From positions 42,467-106,466 of the forward strand of contig NZ_LQMT02000037.1 of NCBI RefSeq assembly GCF_001620365.2: a stretch of 64,000 bases of DNA, in the 5' to 3' direction. The notes under the pieces are model-generated. The model made no database searches. It was not told where the DNA came from and saw only the letters and a program-made list of their open reading frames with translations. Positions within the stretch are counted from its first letter, which is position 1. Each line of letters opens with the position of its first letter. A program made the translations under genes and the position numbers. This DNA is from Amycolatopsis keratiniphila subsp. keratiniphila (GTDB lineage: Bacteria; Actinomycetota; Actinomycetes; Mycobacteriales; Pseudonocardiaceae). This document shows positions 36,401 through 44,180 of the stretch, piece by piece.

Positions 36401-37280
36401 ACCGACGAGGTTCCAGGTGCGCCTGCGCGCGCCGATCGACGAGGTCTGGCACGCGCTGACCGATCCCGGGGCGCTGCGCGAGTGGCTTTCGGAGTACGCG
36501 GAAGTCGACCTGCCGTCCCGGTACGAGTTCTGGGGCCGCTACACGCCGGACGGCGATCGTCCGCGCCAGCGACTGTTGCAGGCCGAGGACAACGTCCTGC
36601 GGTTCGCGTGGACCGTCGGCGGGAAGGAGACCGTCGTCGAGATCGCGCTGACGGAAGACGGGGACGGGACGTCCTTGTCGTTCAGCCAGAGCGGGCTGCC
36701 GGACTACACCGCGATGCTCGCCGACCCGGATTCGTCACTCGGCATGATGTACACGTTCTGGGCGCTTTCCGTTTCGAATCTCGTCGACCACGTCGAAGGA
36801 CGTCCGCTCACCGCCCGCTGCGACCTCACCTCCCCGCTGATGAGCGAAGAAGTGCGGATCGACGCGCCACGCGGTGAGGTCTACTCCTCGATCGCCGATC
36901 CCGCCGTGTTCACGCGCTGGTTCGGCGCCCGGATCGAGGCGGAGCCCCAGGTCGGCGGCCGCTGGGCGATGGGATCGCTGGAAATCGACCCGGAACCGGC
37001 GAAGATCGTCGATCTGGTGTCCGGCTCGAAGATGTCGCTCGCGTACCAGGACGGCGTCGTCGCCACTTGGGAACTCGAGGACTCCGGCGGCGGGACGAAG
37101 CTGACCTTCGTCCAAAGTGGATTCTCCGACGACAAACCGCCGTACGGCGCGTGGATGGGCTGGCTCAGCGGGCTGGCCGAACTGCGCAGGTTCCACGAGG
37201 TCCGCCCGTGGCGCCCGTTGTGGGTCGATGTCCAGCTGGAGGGCGCACCCGAAGGACTCATCACCTTGGACGGCAAATAG
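36393..37280 (+). CDS. Tandem SRPBCC (AHSA1-like) ligand-binding protein
   Basis: 295 residues made of two START-like/AHSA1 modules. Module 1 opens with RFQVRLRAPIDEVWHALTDP and module 2, near residue 150, with SEEVRIDAPRGEVYSSIADP followed by FTRWFGARIEAEPQVGGRWA. These domains form hydrophobic ligand cavities. GTG at 36393 is preferred to ATG two codons upstream because GGGAG is correctly spaced. Encoded with an ArsR-like regulator and an SDR, which hints at handling of a hydrophobic metabolite. Confidence 0.82.
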   Translation: MTEPTRFQVRLRAPIDEVWHALTDPGALREWLSEYAEVDLPSRYEFWGRYTPDGDRPRQRLLQAEDNVLRFAWTVGGKETVVEIALTEDGDGTSLSFSQSGLPDYTAMLADPDSSLGMMYTFWALSVSNLVDHVEGRPLTARCDLTSPLMSEEVRIDAPRGEVYSSIADPAVFTRWFGARIEAEPQVGGRWAMGSLEIDPEPAKIVDLVSGSKMSLAYQDGVVATWELEDSGGGTKLTFVQSGFSDDKPPYGAWMGWLSGLAELRRFHEVRPWRPLWVDVQLEGAPEGLITLDGK

Positions 37281-37289
37281 GAGGAAGCG

Positions 37290-38042
37290 ATGTTGCTCGA
37301 AGGCAGGAACGCGATCGTCTACGGTGCGGCGGGCGGGATCGGGAGCGCGGTGGCCCGCGGATTCGCCAGGGAGGGCGCGACCGTCCACCTCACCGGCCGC
37401 ACCCTGAAGAAGCTCGACGCGCTGGCCGACGAAATCCGGGCGGCGGGCGGGAAAGCGGAAACGGCGGAATTCGACGCACTGGACGAAGCCGCCATCGTCG
37501 AGCATGCCGCTTCGGTGGCTTCCACGGCGGGCAGCGTCGACATCTCGATGAACGTGATCACGCACAATGACGTCCAAGGCACGCCGCTGGTCGAAATGTC
37601 GCTGGAGGACTTGGAAAGCCCGGTCCGGACGGCGGTGCGGACGAACTTCCTGACCGCACGGGCGGCCGCCCGGCACATGATCGAGCAGGGGTCCGGGGTG
37701 ATCCTGATGTTCGGCGGCGACGGTGATCCGCTGCCGGGATATCACCTTGGCGGGCTCCAGGTCGCGTTCAGCGCGATGGAGGCGTTGCGGCGAGGGCTGG
37801 CGTGCGAGCTCGGACCGCAGGGCATCCGCGTCGTGACCCTGCGCACCGGTGGGATCCCGGAGACGATCCCGGCGGACGCGGGGCTCGAAGGCGCCATCCG
37901 TGACATGGTCGACGCGACGATGCTCAAGCGGACGGCGTCGCTCGAAGACGTCGCCAGGGTGGCCGCCTTCGCCGCATCGGACCACGCGCGCAGCATGACG
38001 GCGACTGCGCTGAATATCAGTTGCGGCACGATGGTCGACTGA
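37290..38042 (+). CDS. SDR-family oxidoreductase
   Basis: 250 residues. The cofactor motif is YGAAGGIGSAVARGFAREGA, with Arg after strand 2 (LTGRTLKKLD) that favours NADP. The active-site region is atypical: at the expected Ser/Tyr/Lys site the sequence reads LMFGGDGDPLPGYHLGGLQVA, which lacks the YxxxK pair. It may therefore be a divergent or non-catalytic SDR, or an enoyl-reductase-like variant. It follows the SRPBCC gene by nine bases, in the same operon. Confidence 0.78.
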   Translation: MLLEGRNAIVYGAAGGIGSAVARGFAREGATVHLTGRTLKKLDALADEIRAAGGKAETAEFDALDEAAIVEHAASVASTAGSVDISMNVITHNDVQGTPLVEMSLEDLESPVRTAVRTNFLTARAAARHMIEQGSGVILMFGGDGDPLPGYHLGGLQVAFSAMEALRRGLACELGPQGIRVVTLRTGGIPETIPADAGLEGAIRDMVDATMLKRTASLEDVARVAAFAASDHARSMTATALNISCGTMVD

Positions 38043-38115
38043 CCGAGCAACCGCCGTTAACACCGGCGAACGATCTCCCGACTACGCGGCACTACCAGGT
38101 GCTGGGGAGGTCGTT

Positions 38116-38580
38116 ATGCCGAAGAGCGCAACGAAGCTGGGCATGGCACTGGCGATCGGACTTCTGGTCGCTGGAGCCTGCGGTGTGGAGACCGTGCCCA
38201 CCGGGCGGGTCACTCCGCCAAGCAGCCAGAAGTCGACGCCGGCGACCAGCACGTGGGCACCGTCGACGAGCCTGACCACGCCTACGCCGACACCTCAGCA
38301 GTTCGTGCCACCGGCCACGACCGCTGTCGAGGTGCCGACGCAGGTCGAGCCGAAGCCGACGAAGGCACACCCGAAGACCACACAGGCGAAGGCGCCGGAC
38401 CCGGTGGAATGCGGAAGCGATCACTACCGCAACACCGACGGCGTGTGCGTCCATCGGCCGGCGAGCGGACCCGGTGCGACCGACGGCGCGACCGCCCTCT
38501 GCCGGGACGGTTCGTATAGCTACAGCCAGAATCGCCGCGGCACCTGCTCCGGGCACGGTGGGGTCCGCACCTGGCTGTGA
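38116..38580 (+). CDS. Putative lipoprotein with DUF3761-like C-terminus
   Basis: 154 residues. A short basic N-terminus and hydrophobic stretch end in LLVAGACG, a plausible lipobox with Cys at about residue 22. A Thr/Pro-rich extracellular linker (residues 25-90) follows. The C-terminal domain has four cysteines in CGSDHYRNTDGVCVHRP and ATALCRDGSYSYSQNRRGTC, as in DUF3761. Exported and probably attached to the membrane surface; function unknown. Ribosome site GGGGAGG lies upstream. Confidence 0.75.
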   Translation: MPKSATKLGMALAIGLLVAGACGVETVPTGRVTPPSSQKSTPATSTWAPSTSLTTPTPTPQQFVPPATTAVEVPTQVEPKPTKAHPKTTQAKAPDPVECGSDHYRNTDGVCVHRPASGPGATDGATALCRDGSYSYSQNRRGTCSGHGGVRTWL

Positions 38581-38771
38581 TCCCGTCCGTCAGTGCCTGT
38601 CGGTGAACCCGCGGCCGCGATCGACGTCGGCAGGGCGCTGCCTGGTCATTAGCGGGCCTTCGGCGAGGCGGGTTCACGCGTTCGGTCGGGTTCCAGGTGC
38701 ACGTACAGCGTGACGCCCGGCTCTCCGGCATTCACTGGGAAGGGTGGTGCTGTGTAAGGTCGGATCATGGG

Positions 38772-40199
38772 ATGCGCATGGTGAAACCGGCCGGACGGGC
38801 ACCTTCGCCCCGGATCTTCGTGGTCGTGCTCGCCACCTGCGGGCTGGTGGCTTCGTTCATGCAGACGCTGGTCGTCCCGCTCATCCCGGCGTTTCCGCGG
38901 CTGCTCGACACGACCCCGTCGGACGCGTCGTGGGTGGTGACGGCGACCCTGATCGCCGGAGCCGTGGTGATGCCGGTGAGCGGCAGGCTCGGCGACCTCT
39001 ACGGCAAGCGCCGGTTGCTGCTGATCAGTCTGGGGTTCCTGGTCGCCGGTTCGGTGGTGTCGGCGCTGACGAGTTCGCTCGCGCTGATGGTCGTCGGCCG
39101 AGGGCTTCAGGGCTGCGCGATGGGCGCGATCCCGCTGGGGATCAGCATCATGCGCGACGAACTCGCACCGGAACGGGTCGGCGCCGCGATCTCGGTGATG
39201 AGTTCGACGCTCGGTGTCGGCGGTGCCATCGGGCTTCCGGTGTCGGCACTGGTCGCGCAGAACGCCGACTGGCACGTCCTCTTCTGGGCGTCGGCAGGGC
39301 TCGGGCTCGTTTGCGGGCTGCTGATCCTCTTCGTGGTGCCGGAGTCGCCGGTGAAGACGCCGGCGCCGTTCGACTACCTCGGTGCCGTGGGGCTGACCGT
39401 CGGCCTGGTCTGCCTGCTGTTGCCGATCGTCAAAGGCAGCGAATGGGGCTGGGGTAGCGGCCGCACGCTGGTCTTCGGCGGGAGCGCGGTGGTGATCCTG
39501 CTGGTCTGGGGTGCCTACCAGTTGCGGCGCCGGGATCCGCTCGTGGACCTGCGGGTCTCCGCGCGACGCCCGGTGCTGTTCACCAACCTCGCGTCGATCA
39601 TGATCGGATTCGCGCTGTACTCGATGGCGTTGTCGTTCCCGCAGCTGCTGCAGGCACCCGCGTCGACCGGTTACGGCCTCGGCCTGACGATGGTGGAAGC
39701 CGGGCTCTGCCTCGCGCCGAACGGTCTGGTCATGTTCATGCTGTCGCCGGTTTCGGCCCGGCTCATCGAGCGCTACGGGCCGCGTACGACGCTGATGGTC
39801 GGCGCCACGACCATCGCGGCCGGGTATGCCTTCGCGACCGTGTTGATGGACAACGCCTTCGAGCTGATCACGGCGTCGATCATCATCGGCGGTGGAGTGG
39901 GCATCGCTTACGCGGCCATGCCCGCGCTGATCATGGGCTCGGTCCCGGTCACCGAAACCGCGTCCGCGAACGGGCTGAACTCGCTGATGCGCTCCGTCGG
40001 CACGTCGACGTCCAGCGCGGTGATGGCATCCATGCTCGCGTCGCTGGCGATCACCGTCGGCGGGGTTTCCGTCCCGTCCGCGGCCGGCTTCCGGCTGAGC
40101 TTCGTGGTCGCCGCCGGTGCGGCGCTCCTGGGGCTCGTCTTGACCGTTTTCGTGCCGAAGCAACGTCAGCCCGAGCCACTGGTCGCGTCGGTCCACTAG
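38772..40199 (+). CDS. MFS transporter, DHA2 (14-helix) drug exporter type
   Basis: 475 residues with 14 predicted helices. Motif A is GRLGDLYGKRRLLL between helices 2 and 3, and motif C-like GGAIGLPVSALVA lies in helix 5. MQTLVVPLIPAFPRLLDTTPSDASW is typical of actinomycete efflux pumps. The start is uncertain between ATG 38772, ATG 38778 and GTG 38781. It is monocistronic, with no regulator next to it. Substrate unknown. Confidence 0.85.
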   Translation: MRMVKPAGRAPSPRIFVVVLATCGLVASFMQTLVVPLIPAFPRLLDTTPSDASWVVTATLIAGAVVMPVSGRLGDLYGKRRLLLISLGFLVAGSVVSALTSSLALMVVGRGLQGCAMGAIPLGISIMRDELAPERVGAAISVMSSTLGVGGAIGLPVSALVAQNADWHVLFWASAGLGLVCGLLILFVVPESPVKTPAPFDYLGAVGLTVGLVCLLLPIVKGSEWGWGSGRTLVFGGSAVVILLVWGAYQLRRRDPLVDLRVSARRPVLFTNLASIMIGFALYSMALSFPQLLQAPASTGYGLGLTMVEAGLCLAPNGLVMFMLSPVSARLIERYGPRTTLMVGATTIAAGYAFATVLMDNAFELITASIIIGGGVGIAYAAMPALIMGSVPVTETASANGLNSLMRSVGTSTSSAVMASMLASLAITVGGVSVPSAAGFRLSFVVAAGAALLGLVLTVFVPKQRQPEPLVASVH

Positions 40200-40203
40200 C
40201 GCG

Positions 40204-40242
40204 CCTTGCGTTGCGATGAAGGGATTTCATCGCAACGCAAGG
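40204..40242. terminator. Long hairpin terminator between convergent genes
   Basis: Perfect 17-bp stem (40204-40220 with 40226-40242) and loop GGGAT. It starts five bases after the MFS stop and ten bases from the ThDP gene stop. Unlike the composite palindromes, its arms are not themselves palindromic. Confidence 0.7.
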
Positions 40243-40251
40243 ACACCTCGC

Positions 40252-41814
40252 TCAGAACAGGGTCGGGACGATCGCGTCGATCAGGTGCGGTCCCGGCTCG
40301 GCCAGCGCGCGCTGGAACTGTTCGGCCAGCTCCTCCGTGGTCGTCGCCCTGGTCGCCGGGACGCCCATGCCTTCGGCGATCTTGACGAAGTCCATGTCGG
40401 GCCGGGAGAGGTCGAGCAGTTCGTTCGCCTTGGGGCCGTTGGCGTCCGCGCCGACCCGCTGCAACTCCAGCCGCAGGATCGCGTACGCGCGGTTGTTCAG
40501 CAGGACCGTGGTGACGTTGAGATTCTCCCGGGCCTGCGTCCACAACGCCGAAATCGTGTACAGCGCGCTGCCGTCGGACTGCAGGTTGATCACCGGCCGG
40601 TCCGGCGCGGCGACGGCGGCGCCGGTCGCGACGGGCATGCCGTAACCGATCGCGCCGCCGGTCAGGGTCAGCACATCGTGCCGGGGCGCACCCGCGGTCG
40701 CGGCGGGCAGCAACAGCCCGGAGGTGTTCGCTTCGTCGGCGATGATCGCGCGTTCCGGCAGCAGCGCGCCGATCACCTCGACCCAGTTTTGCGGGGTCAA
40801 CGGCCCGGACGGCAGGGCGGGCCGGGCGGCCTCCTGCAGTACGGGCTCGGTCTCGGCCGCGACCAGTTCCGCCACGTCGGTCAGAGCCCGCGGCACGTCC
40901 TGTGCGACATCGGCCAGCACATGGACCTGTGCGCCTTCGGGCACCAGGTTGCTCGCCTTGCCGGGATAGGCGAAGAACGAAACAGGTGCCTTCGTTCCGG
41001 CGACGATCACGTGCTTGATCCCGTCGAGCTGGTACGCGACCTGTTCGGCGAGATAGCCCAGCCGCTCGATCGTCGGCAGGCCTTCGCCGCGTTCGAGCCG
41101 GGCTGGGAAGGTCTCGACGAACGTCTTGACCCCGGTCGCGGCCGCGATCCGGCTGGTCGCGCGCAGACCGGCCTCGCGGCAACCGCTGCCACCGACGAGC
41201 AAGGCGACCGGTTCACCACTGGTCAGCACTTCGGCGATGTTCTTCACCGTCGTCGCGTCGACGACCTGCGGGATCCGCGGCGGGATGGGCGCGCAGGTTT
41301 CGCCGCCCTCGCCCCAGGACGCGTCGGCGGGGAGGATCAGGGTCGCCACCTGTCCGGGGGCGTCCTGCGAGGCCGCGACCGCCGCGGCGGCATCGGCGCC
41401 GACGTCCTTCGTGTGCTCCGAGCGGCGGACCCAGCCTTCGAGCGAACCGGCGACGGCCTCGATATCCGATTCGAGCGGGGCGTCGTACTGCTTGTGGTAG
41501 GTCGCGTGGTCGCCGATCACGTTGACGATCGGAGTGTGGGCGCGGCGCGCGTTGTGCAGGTTCGCCAGCCCGTTCCCGAGTCCGGGGCCGAGGTGCAGCA
41601 GCGTCGCGGCCGGCTTGTCGGCGATGCGCGCGTACCCGTCCGCGGCGCCGGTGACGACGCCTTCGAACAGGCCGAGCACTCCGCGCATCTCGGGCACGGA
41701 GTCGAGCGCGGCCACGAAATGCATCTCCGAGGTGCCCGGATTCGAGAAGCACACGTCGACGCCCGCGTCGACGAGCGTGCGGATCAGGGACTGGGCGCCG
41801 TTCATCTCACTCAC
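40252..41814 (-). CDS. ThDP-dependent enzyme, IlvX/benzoylformate-decarboxylase-like
   Basis: 520 residues with the three thiamine-diphosphate domains. The catalytic Glu is in LGLFEGVVTGAADGYARI near residue 50, and the ThDP/Mg motif is INLQSDGSALYTISALW followed by NNRAYAI. It resembles mycobacterial IlvX more than true acetolactate synthase, and lacks an obvious FAD-site signature. It begins three bases after the stop of a GlcD-like oxidase, so the two may work in sequence: oxidation of a 2-hydroxy acid to a 2-keto acid, then decarboxylation or carboligation. That pathway is inferred. GTG start preceded by GAGAGGG. Confidence 0.8.
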   Translation of the reverse strand: MSEMNGAQSLIRTLVDAGVDVCFSNPGTSEMHFVAALDSVPEMRGVLGLFEGVVTGAADGYARIADKPAATLLHLGPGLGNGLANLHNARRAHTPIVNVIGDHATYHKQYDAPLESDIEAVAGSLEGWVRRSEHTKDVGADAAAAVAASQDAPGQVATLILPADASWGEGGETCAPIPPRIPQVVDATTVKNIAEVLTSGEPVALLVGGSGCREAGLRATSRIAAATGVKTFVETFPARLERGEGLPTIERLGYLAEQVAYQLDGIKHVIVAGTKAPVSFFAYPGKASNLVPEGAQVHVLADVAQDVPRALTDVAELVAAETEPVLQEAARPALPSGPLTPQNWVEVIGALLPERAIIADEANTSGLLLPAATAGAPRHDVLTLTGGAIGYGMPVATGAAVAAPDRPVINLQSDGSALYTISALWTQARENLNVTTVLLNNRAYAILRLELQRVGADANGPKANELLDLSRPDMDFVKIAEGMGVPATRATTTEELAEQFQRALAEPGPHLIDAIVPTLF

Positions 41815-41817
41815 TTT

Positions 41818-43200
41818 TCAAGCCCTCTCAGCGAAAAGAACGCCGGGGTTGAGGATCCCGGCCGGGTCGAAGCTTTCCTTGATCCGCCGCATCAGCGCGA
41901 TCTTCGCCGGGTCCTCCAGGTCGAGGAAGTAGCCGGCCTTGGCCCTTCCGAGGCCGTGTTCGCCGGAGATCGCGCCGCCGAGTTCCATGCCGAGCGCGAA
42001 GATGTCGGTCAGGAGCTGCTTCCGCTTGTCCGGGTCCTTGCAGAAGATGGCGAGGTGGACGTTGCCGTCGCCGGCATGGCCGCAGCCGAGCGCGCCCGCC
42101 TCGCGCGACAACGCCATTTCCCTGGCCTTGCGGAGGAACTCGGGCATGGCGGACCTCGGGACCACCACGTCGATCACGTCGTCGGCACCGGCCGCCTTCG
42201 CCGTCCAGAACGCCTTTTCGCGTGCCTCGATGAGCTTCCGTGCCGAAGGGCCTTCGAGCACGTACACGTCCATCGCGCCGAGGTCACCCAGCAGTCCGCC
42301 GAGTTCCTCGATGTCGGAGTGCAGCCGGTCGCTGTCGCGGTTTTCCAGCGCCACCACCAGATAGGCCTGCGCGGTGTCCCGGATGGAGTCCGGCACGCCG
42401 AGGCTGAGTTTCTCGTTGTAGCTGATCGCGGCGAGCGTCAGGTTGTCGATGTACTCGAGGATGTGCGGCGCGAGCCCGCTGGAGATGATCTTCGGGACGA
42501 CGGTCATCACCTCGTCGAAGGTCTCGAACGGGGCGAACACCGTGGCACCGTGCGGCAGGCGGGGGTACAGCTTCACGATGACCTCGGTGGCGATCGCGAG
42601 GGTGCCTTCGGAACCGATGATCAGCTGGGTCAGGTCGTATCCCGTCGACACCTTCGAGGTCTTGCCGCCGGTCCGGATGATCTCGCCGGTCGGCAGCACG
42701 GCCTGCAGGCCGACGACGTTGTGCCGCGTGACGCCGTATTTGACCGCGCGCATACCGCCCGCGTTGGTGCCCACGTTGCCGCCGACACTCGCGCTCAGTT
42801 CCCCGGGGTAGACGGTGTAGCCGAGTCCGGCCTCCGTGGTCTTTTCGTCCAAATCGGACAGTGTGACACCCGGCTGGACGACGGCGACGTGGTTGTCGGT
42901 GTCGATCTCCAGCACGGCGTTCATTCGTTCGAAAGAGATCACCAGGCCGTCTTCGCGCGGCCGTGCGGCACCCGAAAGGCCGGTACCCGAACCGCGCGCG
43001 GTGACCGGCACGCCGTGTTCGCCTGCCGCCTTCAGCAGCTCCGCGACTTCTTCCGCGCTTCCCGGTTTCGCCAGGTGAGCGGGCCTCTGCGCCGAGGTGG
43101 TCAAAGCCTCGTCGTGTGCGTAGTCCTCGGGGATCGCCTCGCCTGACAGTAAGTTCGCGTCCCCGACGATCTCGGCGAACCGTGCCGCAACATCGCCCAT
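41818..43200 (-). CDS. FAD-linked 2-hydroxyacid oxidase/dehydrogenase (GlcD/D-lactate dehydrogenase type)
   Basis: 460 residues. The FAD-binding PCMH domain includes PVTARGSGTGLSGAA and GELSASVGGNVGTNAGGMRAVKYG; the C-terminal GlcD domain ends with GAISGEHGLGRAKAGYF. It should oxidise a D-2-hydroxy acid such as lactate or glycolate. No GlcE, GlcF or iron-sulfur partner is adjacent, so it is probably a single-subunit dehydrogenase. GAGGAAGGG precedes the ATG. Operon with the ThDP enzyme. Confidence 0.87.
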   Translation of the reverse strand: MGDVAARFAEIVGDANLLSGEAIPEDYAHDEALTTSAQRPAHLAKPGSAEEVAELLKAAGEHGVPVTARGSGTGLSGAARPREDGLVISFERMNAVLEIDTDNHVAVVQPGVTLSDLDEKTTEAGLGYTVYPGELSASVGGNVGTNAGGMRAVKYGVTRHNVVGLQAVLPTGEIIRTGGKTSKVSTGYDLTQLIIGSEGTLAIATEVIVKLYPRLPHGATVFAPFETFDEVMTVVPKIISSGLAPHILEYIDNLTLAAISYNEKLSLGVPDSIRDTAQAYLVVALENRDSDRLHSDIEELGGLLGDLGAMDVYVLEGPSARKLIEAREKAFWTAKAAGADDVIDVVVPRSAMPEFLRKAREMALSREAGALGCGHAGDGNVHLAIFCKDPDKRKQLLTDIFALGMELGGAISGEHGLGRAKAGYFLDLEDPAKIALMRRIKESFDPAGILNPGVLFAERA

Positions 43201-43376
43201 CGACTGCCCTTCCTCACGCTTCTTTGCCTGGTTACCGAAGCGTAGTACGTCGTGGACGAGGATGGCCATGAATCATTTTCATGTTTGCCCCCGCTCGTCA
43301 CAACCTCACGACAACCTCACTCGGTTACCCATGTCGCAGCGGGCCGCGGCGGTCCGTCGGAAGGGGAGGACGCTCG

Positions 43377-44180
43377 ATGGGATCAACGATGAGGCGGATC
43401 GCGGCGCTGGGGGCGTCGTTCGCGATCGCGTTCGGGCTCGCGGTACCGGCGGCCGAAGGCGGGGAAACGGCCTGCACCGTGCCCGTGGTGAACGTCGGCG
43501 GCGTCAGCCAGGCCGAGGGGACAAGCGCCGGGTACACCACCCTTCTCTTCACCGTTTCACTCGCCGACGGCGGTTGCGCACCGCAGGGCTCGGTCGAATA
43601 CCGGACGATCGAGGGCAACGGCTCGCCGGTCGATCCGGCGTTCGTCGCGAAGGAGAGCGTCGACTACCTGCCGCGCGCGGGCACACTGACCTGGTCCGGG
43701 CGGGCGGACACGCAAACGGTCGCGGTCAAGGTCCGCGCCGATTCCTTCGTCGAGAACGACGAGATGTTCTCGCTGCACCTCTATGGCGGGAAGGGCTTGC
43801 GGATCGGGCACAGCGTCGGCGTCGCCTGGGTGGCCGACGACGACAAGGTCAAGACCGTGCCGCTGGCCACCACCCAGGAAGGCGAGATCTGCTGGTCGAT
43901 CCCGCCCCACTTCACGCAGGCCACCACCTGCAAGGTGCCGCTCGTGCTCTCCCGGCCGTGGCTCGCGGGACCGCTCACGATCCGCTACCGCACCGAAGGC
44001 TCCGCCCACGAGCCGGTGAAGGACGGCGTGGTCACCTTCCAGCGTGGTGAGACCAGGGGATACGCCGAACTCGCGGTCGTACCCGGGCAAACGGGGAAGG
44101 CACGGGTCGAGTTCTTCGAGCCGTCGCAGGGCAGGCTCGTGTACGCGACCTCGACCGTGGTGATCAGCCCCGCCGGGTGA
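43377..44180 (+). CDS. Secreted Calx-beta-like protein
   Basis: 267 residues. A signal peptide (RRIAALGASFAIAFGLAVPA) is followed by two beta-sandwich segments with Calx-beta character: VEYRTIEGN, VDYLPRAGTLTWSGRADTQ and DSFVENDEMFSLHLYGG in the first, and TIRYRTEGSAHEPVKDGVVT in the second. The acidic ENDEMF segment is the usual calcium-binding part. AGGGGAGGA precedes the ATG. Its end overlaps the opposite AfsR-type gene by 17 bases. Extracellular binding or structural role is likely. Confidence 0.75.
   Translation: MGSTMRRIAALGASFAIAFGLAVPAAEGGETACTVPVVNVGGVSQAEGTSAGYTTLLFTVSLADGGCAPQGSVEYRTIEGNGSPVDPAFVAKESVDYLPRAGTLTWSGRADTQTVAVKVRADSFVENDEMFSLHLYGGKGLRIGHSVGVAWVADDDKVKTVPLATTQEGEICWSIPPHFTQATTCKVPLVLSRPWLAGPLTIRYRTEGSAHEPVKDGVVTFQRGETRGYAELAVVPGQTGKARVEFFEPSQGRLVYATSTVVISPAG

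Noticed and set aside
38769..40196. Long antisense frame opposite the MFS gene
   Set aside because: Translation is rich in Arg, His, Asp and Gln without domains; the opposite strand gives a clear 14-helix transporter.
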